This document shows, piece by piece, positions 1-8,053 of a stretch of DNA of 64,000 nucleotides. Under the pieces are notes generated by a model. The model worked only from the letters and a program-made list of their open reading frames with translations. It was not told where the DNA came from and made no database searches. The stretch comes from Lachnospiraceae bacterium. Its GTDB lineage: Bacteria > Bacillota > Clostridia > Lachnospirales > Lachnospiraceae. Position numbers and translations under genes: made by a program. The DNA is taken from the NCBI GenBank assembly GCA_021200475.1, contig JAJQGP010000094.1, forward strand, positions 18,691-82,690, given 5' to 3'. Each line of letters opens with the position of its first letter. Positions within the stretch are counted from its first letter, which is position 1.

Positions 1-1
1 G

Positions 2-388
2 GAGTGTCAATACCTGATCCCCAATGAATTTCAGCTCCATCCTGATCTGACTCCCCTGGATTCCCATCCTGGCGTAGTGGCTATGGGAGGATACGGTGAG
101 CATGGAATTGCGGGCTGTGAGTTTTTCTTTCCTTTGCGGGTCTGCCCGGAGCATCGGGGAATCTATCCGGTCTTTGGCACTGTACTGGAAGGGATGGACG
201 AGATCCGACGACTGGAAACGGTCCGCACGGTTCCGATTGATTTTCCGATTCCGGGGGTAGAGGTAAATCGGCCGATAGAACCTGAAATCATTGAGCGGGT
301 AGAACTGGAATTGTATGGCGAACAGTATCCGGAACCGGTGCGTATGGCAGGAGACTGGAAACCCTCCTGTTGGCCGGCATGCCAGTAG
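2..388 (+). CDS. Cyclophilin-type peptidyl-prolyl isomerase, C-terminal part (cut by window edge)
   Basis: The open frame enters from the left edge, reading ECQYLIPNEF before the first in-window Met at 77, so the N-terminus is missing. HPGVVAMG, CEFFF and PVFGTVLEGMDEIRRLE match the cyclophilin core (PGxxSMA, SQFFI, VFGxVxxGxxVV) in the right order. Cyclophilins catalyse cis-trans isomerisation of Xaa-Pro bonds. The usual Ser-Gln of SQFF is Cys-Glu here, so the active site may have diverged. A short tail ends in WPACQ. The family call is fairly secure; the substrate is unknown. Confidence 0.7.
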   Translation, partial: ECQYLIPNEFQLHPDLTPLDSHPGVVAMGGYGEHGIAGCEFFFPLRVCPEHRGIYPVFGTVLEGMDEIRRLETVRTVPIDFPIPGVEVNRPIEPEIIERVELELYGEQYPEPVRMAGDWKPSCWPACQ

Positions 389-449
389 TCAGGTGTACGT
401 TTTTACAGGGGATGCCCATACAGTCTGCCGGACGGAGGACGAAGAGAAT

Positions 450-1331
450 ATGGATATGAAACTGGTATTATTGGGAACAGGGACTCCAAATGCCTGCCCG
501 GATGCAAGTGGCCCGGCCTGTGCAGTCATCGTGGAAGACCAGGCTTATCTGGTGGATTTCGGCCCTGGAGTCGTACGCCAGGCATCAAAGGCATACTTTA
601 AGGGGATAAACGCGCTGCGCCCAGACCGGCTGACGGTGGCGTTCTGTACGCATCTGCACACCGACCATACCGCCGGGTATGCGGATCTGATTTTTACCCC
701 ATGGGTATTGGAGCGCAGCAAACCATTAAAAGTCTTTGGTCCGAAGGGAATTGGACATATGACGAGGCATATTCTGTCCGCCTACCAGGATGATATCCAT
801 TTTCGTATTCACGGCTTCGAAAAAGCCAATGAGGTGGGATATCAGGTAGAATCGACTGAGATCTGTCCCGGTGTGGTATACCGGGATGAGAGGGTAACGG
901 TTGAAGCATTTCCTGTCAGTCATGGCACTCTGGAAAGTTATGGATATAAATTTACGTCAGGCAAAAAAACGATCGTGATCAGCGGAGATACTGCACCTTT
1001 GAATCTGGTGGCAGAACAGGCCGCGGATTGTGATATTCTTCTTCATGAAACAGAATACGCAGCCGGCATTGCGGCCCGGCTCCCGAAGTGGCAGCAATAT
1101 CACAGGGAGGTACATACCCTGAGCTGTGACCTTGCTGTAATTGCGCAAAAAGCCCGTCCCAGGCTTCTGGTAACGACGCATCGCATTTATCACATGGAGA
1201 TCCAGGATAATACACGCAACCTGGCAGCGGAAATCGAAAGACGGGATGAGGCAATTTTGCGGGAAATCCGGGAAGCTGGATATGACGGTGCTGTAGTAAA
1301 CGGAAAAGATCTGGATATCTTCCCTGTATAG
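450..1331 (+). CDS. MBL-fold metallohydrolase, RNase Z-like
   Basis: This is a 293-residue metallo-beta-lactamase-fold protein. HLHTDHTAGYAD is the zinc-binding HxHxDH motif. Further metal ligands are likely in SHGTLESYG, SGDTAP and HETEY, followed by a late TTHR. The domain order resembles RNase Z/arylsulfatase-type hydrolases (COG1234), but no exosite arm can be identified, so tRNA processing is not claimed. The start at 450 is chosen because GGAGGACGAAGAG lies just upstream and the protein then opens with the beta-strand MKLVLLGTGTP; a start at 456 is also possible. It follows the cyclophilin fragment by about 60 bases. Confidence 0.8.
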   Translation: MDMKLVLLGTGTPNACPDASGPACAVIVEDQAYLVDFGPGVVRQASKAYFKGINALRPDRLTVAFCTHLHTDHTAGYADLIFTPWVLERSKPLKVFGPKGIGHMTRHILSAYQDDIHFRIHGFEKANEVGYQVESTEICPGVVYRDERVTVEAFPVSHGTLESYGYKFTSGKKTIVISGDTAPLNLVAEQAADCDILLHETEYAAGIAARLPKWQQYHREVHTLSCDLAVIAQKARPRLLVTTHRIYHMEIQDNTRNLAAEIERRDEAILREIREAGYDGAVVNGKDLDIFPV

Positions 1332-1418
1332 CGACCTGAATCCAGCCCTTCGCTCATTTATTTGCACCGTTTGGCTTTTTCTTTTGATGCTGTTCTCATT
1401 GTTTGCTTTTTTTAAGTT

Positions 1419-1470
1419 GTAACTATTCAGAACAGCAGGCCGCAGATCACCTGCTGTTTTGGACGGTTAC
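1419..1470 (+). repeat. Family-1 palindromic repeat, short copy
   Basis: It begins GTAAC-TATTCAGAACAGCAGG and ends GGTTAC. The inner stem is AACAGCAGG (1431-1439) with CCTGCTGTT (1450-1458). The left 27 bases match the left end of the 175-base copy at 7796, so this is an internally shortened member. Confidence 0.75.
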
Positions 1471-1519
1471 CTTAAATTATGAAAAAGATTCATAAAGTCT
1501 TAAAAGAATCTAAAAACTC

Positions 1520-1547
1520 TTGACGAAAAAAATTTATGTGGTAAGAT
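1520..1547 (+). promoter_or_regulatory. Sigma-A promoter candidate for citrate synthase
   Basis: TTGACG at 1520-1525, a 16-base spacer, and TAAGAT at 1542-1547. Transcription would start near 1554, leaving a leader of about 340 bases. Confidence 0.45.
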
Positions 1548-1895
1548 TGTTAAGAATGAAACGAATCGGAAAAACCTGGGATTGAATGAAATATAGTCAG
1601 ACAAATCAGACACCGATCTTTCAGAATGCAGCTCATTTACAACACAGATACAGTACAGACAAATTCCGAATTGGATCATTGAACAGAAGAATCTGAAATA
1701 GAGCAAAGGATGAAACAGAATTGCCTTTGTTTCTGTTTCTGTATACAAAGATGTATGGTGACTGTGAAGATACGGAACAGTTACGGGTATGGAACAACAA
1801 ACGGAACAAATCCAAACACCTGGCGCGGAAGCTGCCTGATCGGGTCAACCCGGTTTTGGATTGCTGCCCAGACAGAAAACAAGGAGGAAATGCGC

Positions 1896-3221
1896 ATGAT
1901 TGATATGACGGAATATACCAGAAGAGGCTCACAGACATGCCGGAAGAATGACAGCATTCCGCGTGAGCTCTATAAGGAATATGGCGTAAACCTTGGATTA
2001 AGAGATCTCAACGGAAATGGGGTACTTACGGGACTTACCAATATTTCGCTGATTGTGTCCTCAAAAAAGATAGACGGCAAAAAGGTTCCCTGCGATGGTG
2101 AACTCTGGTATCGCGGCTATAATGTAAAGAACCTCATTATGAATCTTGGCAGTGAAGAATTTGGCTTTGAGAAAATCGCGTATCTGCTCCTGATGGGAGA
2201 GCTGCCAAATGAGAAGGAGCTCGCTGAATTCAAAGATATCATAGGCAATAGCCGGACGCTGCCGACCAATTTTACACGCGATGTCATCATGAAAGCACCC
2301 AGCTCCGATATTATGAATACAATGACGCGAAGCATTCTGACACTTGCTTCTTATGACAAAAACCCGAAGAGCACGAGTGTGCACAACAGTCTGCGCCAGT
2401 GCATCGAGCTGGTCGCGCTGTTTCCGGTGCTTGCCGTTTATGCATATCATGCGTACAACCATTATGAAAATGATGAGAGTATGTACATTCATCGTCCGGT
2501 TCCTGAGCTTTCAACCGCAGAAAATCTGCTGATGATGCTTCGCCCGGACAAGAAGTATACCGCTGTAGAGGCAAAGGTACTTGATACTGCACTGATTCTG
2601 CATATGGAGCACGGCGGTGGTAATAACTCGACGTTTACGACGCGTGTGGTTACCTCCTCCGGATCGGATACCTATTCCACGATTGCGGCTGCGATGTCCT
2701 CTTTGAAGGGACCAAAACACGGCGGCGCAAATATCAAAGTGATGGAGATGATGGACGATATCCGCGCGAACGTGAGAGACCTGCATGACGACGAGGAAAT
2801 AAAAGCATATCTCTCGAAGATTCTTGATGGTGACGCATTTGACCACAAGGGGCTGATTTACGGCATGGGGCACGCGATTTATTCCCTTTCTGATCCGAGA
2901 GAGCGAATCTTCAAGAAATATGTGGAAATGCTGGCACAGGAAAAACACTGCGACGAGGATATGCATCTGTACGCAACGGTGGAAGAGCTGGCTCCGAAGC
3001 TGATTGCAGAGAAACGTCATATCTATAAGGGCGTAAGTCCGAATGTCGATTTTTACAGCGGGTTTGTGTACAGTATGCTGAATATTCCCATGGAGCTTTA
3101 TACCGCGATCTTTGCGATTGCGAGAATTGTCGGCTGGAGCGCCCATCGCATTGAAGAGCTGATCTGCGCGGATAAGATCATTCGTCCTGCGTATTTGAGC
3201 GTAATGGAGAAAAAAGAGTAA
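1896..3221 (+). CDS. gltA: Citrate synthase
   Basis: This 441-residue enzyme condenses acetyl-CoA and oxaloacetate to citrate. In acetogens it normally feeds 2-oxoglutarate and glutamate synthesis. Family landmarks are HMEHGGGNNSTFTTRVV (catalytic His region), GPKHGGAN, GMGHAIYSLSDPR (second His region) and NVDFYSGFVYSMLNIP (catalytic Asp region). The start at 1896 sits 8 bases after GGAGG; ATG 1890 is too close to it. A 2-methylcitrate synthase cannot be excluded, but no prp genes are near. The gene has its own promoter candidate and is convergent with the 5'-nucleotidase downstream. Confidence 0.92.
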   Translation: MIDMTEYTRRGSQTCRKNDSIPRELYKEYGVNLGLRDLNGNGVLTGLTNISLIVSSKKIDGKKVPCDGELWYRGYNVKNLIMNLGSEEFGFEKIAYLLLMGELPNEKELAEFKDIIGNSRTLPTNFTRDVIMKAPSSDIMNTMTRSILTLASYDKNPKSTSVHNSLRQCIELVALFPVLAVYAYHAYNHYENDESMYIHRPVPELSTAENLLMMLRPDKKYTAVEAKVLDTALILHMEHGGGNNSTFTTRVVTSSGSDTYSTIAAAMSSLKGPKHGGANIKVMEMMDDIRANVRDLHDDEEIKAYLSKILDGDAFDHKGLIYGMGHAIYSLSDPRERIFKKYVEMLAQEKHCDEDMHLYATVEELAPKLIAEKRHIYKGVSPNVDFYSGFVYSMLNIPMELYTAIFAIARIVGWSAHRIEELICADKIIRPAYLSVMEKKE

Positions 3222-3233
3222 AGAATAAGAATC

Positions 3234-3270
3234 GTAGCTATTCAGAACAGCAGGCCGCAGAGCTGTTGCT
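3234..3270 (+). repeat. Family-1 repeat, partial copy
   Basis: GTAGC-TATTCAGAACAGCAGG followed by CCGCAGAG and GCTGTTGCT. It matches the left arm of the 7796 element and then stops. Confidence 0.65.
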
Positions 3271-3299
3271 AAAAATCAAAAGAATAGAACAAGGCGGAA

Positions 3300-3328
3300 A
3301 AGGGGGACTGTAAAAACAGTCCCCTTCC
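3300..3328. terminator. Bidirectional terminator hairpin
   Basis: Stem GGGGACTGT (3303-3311) with ACAGTCCCC (3316-3324), flanked by A and T runs on both sides. It lies between convergent genes: citrate synthase (+) and the 5'-nucleotidase (-). A second stem, GAGCAGG (3393-3399) with CCTGCTC (3417-3423), lies nearer the nucleotidase end. Confidence 0.65.
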
Positions 3329-3452
3329 CTATTGATGCACGGGGGCCGGGCAAGGAGTTTTGCGGCTTATGCCGCACCCGGCCCGAGCGGGCGAGCAGGG
3401 GGTAAACAAGGCGCCTCCTGCTCAATCAAAGATTTTACTTACAGATTTTGAT

Positions 3453-5144
3453 TTAAGCTGCCGGCTCCAGTGTTTCTTCTTCAACGGATTCCTCCGCGAT
3501 GATCGTGATATCACCTCTGGACTCGCCATAAGCGTCTGCCGTTACCACACCGCCGAGTTCTTCTTCGATATAAGCAATCACTGCCTCATCCATCGGTGTA
3601 CCAGTATCCATCACCTCAGATACAGAAAATGCGTAGTAGGTGTCGCCGCCTGCTGCCAGGAAGTCATTTGTGATAACTGCGTAGGTAGCTTCCGGATCAA
3701 ATTCCTGGCCATTGATGGAAGTGATGGTCACCCTCTGGATCGATGCCGGTCCGAAATAGGTAGATCCTTCGTACTGTTCGCCTTCGTCATAGGCTACCGT
3801 CGTGTCAACTGTAAATTCAATGCCGCAGGTCTGCGGGAACGCGCCGATCGCTTCCGGTGTGCTGTAGGTGGAAGCTTCCAGAGATTCAAGGAGTACTTCA
3901 CCGGTCACATATACAACGGCGACTGTGTTGCCGAATGGAAGGACGGTATTGATGTCATTCATCGTGATGTCGCCAGCCTCAATGGTCGCGCGGATTCCGC
4001 CGCCATTTGTGATCGCCACTACATTTTCCTCCGCAATGCCGAGGGATTCTACGCCGTCTTTCAGGACATACCAGCGCATCGCGTCCGTGATCAGGTCGCC
4101 CAGGTTGGTCTCTTCTGTACGTACGCCCGGCTCACGCTCGCCATTGAGCAGCACTTCCGTCGTAGCGAATACTTCGCCGTACACCGCTTCAATCTCGTCA
4201 ATAATTTCCTACGCCGCAGCTGCTACTGCATCGTCAGAGCCTGCGTAAGCAACCGTCTGTACCAGATAGTTGTCAACGATCTCACCCTCTGCGCTGATTT
4301 CGATCACACCGATGTTTTCAAACACAGTACCGGTGGACTGGATTGGCTGCCCATCCTCGCCTTCCGTCATCACCGTATGAGAATGGCCGTCGATCAGAAA
4401 ATCTACGCCTGTAATATTTGCCCACAGGTCTACCGAACGGTTCGGCTCACTCTCATCATCGACCCCCAGATGAACCAGGCCGATGATCAGATCACAGTCT
4501 GCTTCGGCCAGAGTGTCTGCCTCTGCCTGAGCCGCCGCATACATCTCATCCTCCGCCAGGAATGTAACGCCCTGGATCTTTGCCGGATGCGCCTTAGTCG
4601 CCGTCTCCGGAGTCTCTACACCGAAAAAGCCGATGGTCAGACCGCCCTCTGTAGTGATCACTGTGCTTCCATCGAAGGCTGCCTCATCATTATAAAGAAT
4701 GTTAGTATTGACAACAGCGAATTCTGCATCCTCCAGAATCGTGACCAGATTCTCATAGCCATAGTCAAACTCATGGTTGCCAAGTGTGACGACATCGTAA
4801 CCGGCGAGGTTCATCAGCTCGACGGCCGTTGCACCCTGAGAGGTGCTGACATAGGTCGTACCCTGAATAAAATCACCGGCGTCTACCATGATCACTTCTG
4901 CACCGGCAGCTTCGTAATCTGCCTTCAGTGCGCTCATTGCAGCATAACCGGTAATGCTGCCGTGTACGTCATTGCTGTGCAGAATGATGGTCTCACCAGA
5001 ATAATCTCCCTCTACCACATAGGGGATGATTTCCTCTGTCTCCGTCTCTTCTTCTGCCCATACGGCAGCGGACCCAGAGAAAACCATGCTCATCGAAAGT
5101 ACACTGGCGAGCAGTTTTTTTGCTTCCTTCTTTCCGAATATCAT
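3453..5144 (-). pseudogene. Secreted 5'-nucleotidase / 2',3'-cyclic phosphodiesterase, interrupted by an in-frame TAG
   Basis: Read on the minus strand this is one 563-codon gene. A signal peptide (KKLLASVLSMSMVFSGSAAVWA) leads to a calcineurin-like phosphoesterase domain (HSNDVHG, DAGDFIQG, LGNHEFDYG, IDGHSHT). A 5'-nucleotidase C-terminal domain follows (ETNLGDLITDAM, NGGGIRA, LPFGNT). A TAG at 4209-4211 separates the two domains after a run of alanines. The frame continues as EIIDEIEAVYGEV without a shift, and both halves are otherwise intact. Possible causes are recent nonsense mutation (CAG to TAG is the simplest), sequencing error or readthrough. The start at 5144 has a strong upstream AAAGGAGG. 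The full-length protein would be exported to salvage nucleotides. Confidence 0.8.
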
Positions 5145-5249
5145 ATTCCTTTCCTCCTTTTTCTGACAAAGCTGGTTCTTTTCTCCTGACTCGATTCTTT
5201 ATAAATTTGAAACCAGAGCAGGGATAAAACCGCTTTTTCTGTCGATTTC

Positions 5250-5278
5250 AAACTAGCATAGAACAAATCTCTTGTCAA
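5250..5278 (-). promoter_or_regulatory. Promoter candidate for the 5'-nucleotidase gene
   Basis: On the minus strand, TTGACA (5278-5273), a 17-base spacer and TAGTTT (5255-5250), preceded by TGC, giving an extended -10. Confidence 0.45.
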
Positions 5279-5373
5279 CTGTGCTTTTTTATGTTTTTCC
5301 AGAAAATGGTGTAAAATTTGAGAAATAATTTACACACCTTTTTTTGCTCTCCGTTCCAAAGAATGAGAAAAGA

Positions 5374-5405
5374 TATGCTGTCAAGAAAAAACACTTGACA
5401 GCATA
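5374..5405. promoter_or_regulatory. Perfect 12-base inverted repeat overlapping the ylxM -35 box
   Basis: TATGCTGTCAAG (5374-5385), 8 A-rich bases, then CTTGACAGCATA (5394-5405). The right arm contains the TTGACA -35 box. A T-run follows at 5409-5414, so the RNA would also look like a terminator, but no upstream plus-strand gene needs one. An operator or attenuator is more likely. Confidence 0.6.
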
Positions 5406-5423
5406 AGATTTTTTGTGTATAGT
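5395..5423 (+). promoter_or_regulatory. Sigma-A promoter of the ylxM-ffh operon
   Basis: TTGACA (5395-5400), a 17-base spacer and TATAGT (5418-5423): close to consensus. The expected start of transcription is near 5430, only about 10 bases before the ylxM start codon. Confidence 0.75.
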
Positions 5424-5440
5424 AATCGGCGGTGATGGAC

Positions 5441-5785
5441 ATGGAAGAAGTATTGCGACAGACGCTTCTGTATGACTTCTACGGGGAATTGCTTACAGAA
5501 CACCAGAGAGAAGTTTACGAAGCAGTTGTACAGAATGATCTTTCGTACTCAGAGGCGGCTGAGGAATTCGGTGTCAGCAGGCAGGGAGTGCATGATTTAG
5601 TTAAGCGTTCCGAAAAGATTCTGGAGGATTACGAATCAAAACTGCACCTGGTAGAACGTTTCCTGAAGATCCGGGCAAAGGCAGAGCAGATTCTGGAATT
5701 GTCCACCCATTATGAAGAAATTGACGCACAGTCATTTGCGGAACAGACGGCGAGCCTGTCGGCGCAGATCCTGGAGGAATTATAG
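5441..5785 (+). CDS. ylxM: YlxM-like helix-turn-helix protein (SRP operon)
   Basis: This 114-residue protein carries LLYDFYGELLTEHQREVYE and a sigma-70-region-4-like helix-turn-helix (LSYSEAAEEFGVSRQGVHDLVKRSEKIL), both typical of YlxM/p13. A helical, probably coiled C-terminus follows. YlxM is encoded immediately before ffh in most Firmicutes, and here the stop is one base before the ffh start codon, so the two are co-translated. ATG 5441 is 8 bases after GGCGG; GTG 5432 and ATG 5435 are in frame and also possible. The promoter at 5395 makes the leader extremely short. Confidence 0.85.
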   Translation: MEEVLRQTLLYDFYGELLTEHQREVYEAVVQNDLSYSEAAEEFGVSRQGVHDLVKRSEKILEDYESKLHLVERFLKIRAKAEQILELSTHYEEIDAQSFAEQTASLSAQILEEL

Positions 5786-5786
5786 T

Positions 5787-7136
5787 ATGGCTTTTGAAAG
5801 CTTATCGGAGAAGCTGCAGAATGTATTCAAAAACCTGCGCAGCAAGGGAAGGCTGACGGAGGCGGATGTGAAGACCGCGCTTAAGGAAGTCAAGATGGCT
5901 CTTCTGGAGGCGGACGTCAGTTTTAAGGTAGTAAAGCAGTTTATTAAGTCTGTTGAGGCGAAGGCGATCGGGCAGGATGTCATGAATGGCCTGAACCCGG
6001 GGCAGATGGTGATTAAGATTGTCAATGACGAGCTGGTATCTCTGATGGGATCGGAGACGACAGAGCTTTCCCTCCGCCCTGCGAATGAGGTATCTGTCGT
6101 GATGATGGCCGGTCTGCAGGGTGCCGGTAAGACGACCACCGCCGCCAAGCTGGCGGGAAAATTTAAATCCAAAGGCCGCAGGCCGCTGCTGGTTGCATGT
6201 GACGTATATCGCCCGGCTGCGATCAAACAGCTTCAGATCAATGGTGAAAAGCAGGGAGTAGAGGTTTTTTCCCTGGGTGACAAGGAAAATCCTGTGCGCA
6301 TTGCACGGGAGGCAGTGAATTATGCAAGAGAGCATAACCTCAATCTGGTATTTCTGGACACGGCCGGCCGGCTGCATGTCGATGAAGACATGATGCACGA
6401 GCTGCAGCAGATAAAAGATGCCGTTTCCGTCGACCAGACCGTTCTGGTCGTAGATGCGATGACCGGACAGGACGCGGTGAACGTCGCCACGATGTTTGAA
6501 GAAAAGATCGGCATCGACGGTGTGATTCTCACGAAGCTGGATGGCGATACGAGAGGCGGCGCGGCACTTTCGATTAAGGCGACCTGCGGCAAGCCGATTC
6601 TCTATGCCGGCATGGGAGAGAAGCTCTCCGATCTGGAACAGTTTTATCCGGATCGTATGGCTTCCCGTATTCTCGGGATGGGAGATGTCCTTTCCCTGAT
6701 TGAGAAAGCACAGGAGAACATTGATGAGGAAAAAGCCAAAGATATGGAGCAGAAGCTCCGCAAGGCGCAGTTTGGCTTTGATGATTACCTCGAAAGTATG
6801 AATCAGATGAAGAATATGGGAGGTATTTCCAGCGTCCTAGGGATGCTGCCTGGCATGGGCGGCGCACAGATGAAGCAGCTGGAGGATGCTGTGGATGAGA
6901 AGAAGATGACGCAGATTGAAGCAATCATCCTCTCCATGACACCAAAAGAGCGCTCCAATCCCGATATTCTGAATCTTTCCAGAAAGCGCAGAATTGCGGC
7001 CGGTGCCGGTGTAGATATCAGTGAGGTAAACCGCCTGGTGAAACAGTTTGAGCAAAGCCGTAAAATGATGAAGCAGTACTCCGGAATGTTCGGAGGAAAA
7101 AGTGCGAAAAGAGGTAAGTTTAAACTTCCTTTTTGA
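5787..7136 (+). CDS. ffh: Signal recognition particle GTPase Ffh
   Basis: This 449-residue SRP54 homologue binds 4.5S/6S RNA and nascent signal sequences and delivers ribosomes to FtsY. Order: N-domain helical bundle (1-90), GTPase domain with GLQGAGKTT (from about 107), DTAGRLHVDED (about 190) and TKLDGDTRGG (about 248), then a methionine-rich M domain (MNQMKNMGGISSVLGMLPGMGG) and the RNA-binding SRKRRIAAGAG segment. Length is normal for the family. It sits directly behind ylxM and ahead of rpsP, the usual Clostridia order. Confidence 0.97.
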   Translation: MAFESLSEKLQNVFKNLRSKGRLTEADVKTALKEVKMALLEADVSFKVVKQFIKSVEAKAIGQDVMNGLNPGQMVIKIVNDELVSLMGSETTELSLRPANEVSVVMMAGLQGAGKTTTAAKLAGKFKSKGRRPLLVACDVYRPAAIKQLQINGEKQGVEVFSLGDKENPVRIAREAVNYAREHNLNLVFLDTAGRLHVDEDMMHELQQIKDAVSVDQTVLVVDAMTGQDAVNVATMFEEKIGIDGVILTKLDGDTRGGAALSIKATCGKPILYAGMGEKLSDLEQFYPDRMASRILGMGDVLSLIEKAQENIDEEKAKDMEQKLRKAQFGFDDYLESMNQMKNMGGISSVLGMLPGMGGAQMKQLEDAVDEKKMTQIEAIILSMTPKERSNPDILNLSRKRRIAAGAGVDISEVNRLVKQFEQSRKMMKQYSGMFGGKSAKRGKFKLPF

Positions 7137-7199
7137 ATCGGGCAGGAAAAGAGTACTCCCTGCCTGATAAATACATTATTATAACAGGAGGTGAATGAA

Positions 7200-7445
7200 A
7201 TGGCAGTAAAGATTCGTTTAAGAAGGACTGGTAAGAAAAAGAATCCTTTCTATAGAATCGTTGTAGCAGACGCAAGATCTCCGCGAGACGGAAGATGTAT
7301 CGAAGAGATTGGCACCTACAATCCAAACGCAAATCCAAGTGAGTTCAAAATTAATGAAGAACTGGCTAAAAAGTGGCTTGCGAGCGGAGCTCAGCCGACT
7401 GAGACAGTTGGAAAGCTTTTCAAGCTGGCCGGTATTGAAAAATAA
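7200..7445 (+). CDS. rpsP: 30S ribosomal protein S16
   Basis: 81 residues starting [22 protein letters not shown], the S16 N-terminus, with [16 protein letters not shown] following. AGGAGGTGA just upstream places the start at 7200 rather than at the in-frame ATG 7191. A weak stem (GGCAGG with CCTGCC, 7141-7165) lies between ffh and this gene. Co-transcribed with khpA. Confidence 0.97.
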   Translation: MAVKIRLRRTGKKKNPFYRIVVADARSPRDGRCIEEIGTYNPNANPSEFKINEELAKKWLASGAQPTETVGKLFKLAGIEK

Positions 7446-7461
7446 TCGGAGGTGAGCAGGC

Positions 7462-7692
7462 ATGAAAGAGCTGTTAGAAGTAATTGCAAAATCTCTGGTT
7501 GAACATCCGGACGAAGTCGAAGTTACGGAAAAGGAAAGTGGAAATACACTTGTATTAGAACTGCGGGTTGCTTCCTCCGATATGGGGAAGGTAATCGGCA
7601 AGCAGGGGAGAATTGCGAAAGCGATTCGTTCAGTTGTAAAAGCTGCGGCGACAAAGGAAGACAAAAAAGTAGTCGTAGACATTTTACAGTAG
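7462..7692 (+). CDS. khpA: KH-domain RNA-binding protein KhpA
   Basis: A 76-residue single type II KH domain with the GKVIGKQGRIAKAIRSVV loop (GxxG is IGKQG). KhpA, often paired with KhpB/Jag, is an RNA chaperone-like protein linked to cell size control and sRNA binding. The RBS GGAGGTGAG lies 7 bases upstream. It lies 16 bases after rpsP and is followed by a strong terminator, so the ylxM-ffh-rpsP-khpA unit ends here. Confidence 0.93.
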   Translation: MKELLEVIAKSLVEHPDEVEVTEKESGNTLVLELRVASSDMGKVIGKQGRIAKAIRSVVKAAATKEDKKVVVDILQ

Positions 7693-7703
7693 TATAACGG
7701 TAT

Positions 7704-7770
7704 AAAGAGCTGTCAGAATTTGTTCGGATTGTAACTGTTACGGTCTGCAAACTGTGAGGACAGCTCTTTT
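7704..7770 (+). terminator. Terminator after khpA
   Basis: Stem AAAGAGCTGTC (7704-7714) with GACAGCTCTTT (7759-7769) running into a T-run. An inner GTAACTGTTAC palindrome sits in the loop. Confidence 0.8.
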
Positions 7771-7795
7771 CTATGCATAATAACGCTGAAAAATA

Positions 7796-7970
7796 GTAAC
7801 TATTCAGAACAGCAGGCCGCAGACCGCCTGCAATGCAGGCTATATGCCGCTAATGCGTCATATGTCTGTGGCTTGATGGGCGTTCCGCCCATCCCGAAAT
7901 GAAAACACAGCCTTTAGCAGGTAAACCTGCACAGCTGTCTTTTCATTTCGATGCTGTTCTGAACTGTTAC
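7796..7970 (+). repeat. Family-1 repeat, full-length 175-base structured element
   Basis: Terminal inverted repeats: GTAAC-TATTCAGAACAGCA (7796-7814) and TGCTGTTCTGAACTGTTAC (7952-7970). Inside are nested stems GCCTGC/GCAGGC, GATGGGCG/CGCCCATC, AAATGAAAA/TTTTCATTT and GCAGGTAAACCTGC. It encodes no protein. The copy at 32346 preserves the same stems with compensatory changes. Confidence 0.85.
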
Positions 7971-8053
7971 GAAAAATATTTGTAACGAATACAGTTATCG
8001 CACTTATGCGTGTGCGCAGCTGCGATAACTGACAGTCATAATGAGGAAAAAAT

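Larger units (their letters stand above)
1332..1895 (+). other. Intergenic region and long leader of citrate synthase
   Basis: This 564-base stretch has no convincing gene. It holds a repeat hairpin (1419-1470), a promoter candidate (1520-1547) and then about 340 bases of probable 5' leader. The citrate synthase frame stays open upstream to 1710, but that part (rich in Cys, Asn and Trp) does not look like citrate synthase, and the strong ribosome-binding site sits at 1881-1888. I see no T-box or recognisable riboswitch. Confidence 0.6.
7693..8053 (+). other. Intergenic region khpA-rimM
   Basis: 361 bases without a gene. It holds a terminator (7704-7770), the full-length family-1 repeat (7796-7970) and a short hairpin CAGTTATCGCA (7992-8002) with TGCGATAACTG (8021-8031) just before the rimM ribosome-binding site. 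Confidence 0.8.

Noticed and set aside
3360-5189. 609-codon open frame on the plus strand
   Set aside because: It is antisense to the 5'-nucleotidase, which has a signal peptide and clear domain motifs; the plus-strand translation has none.
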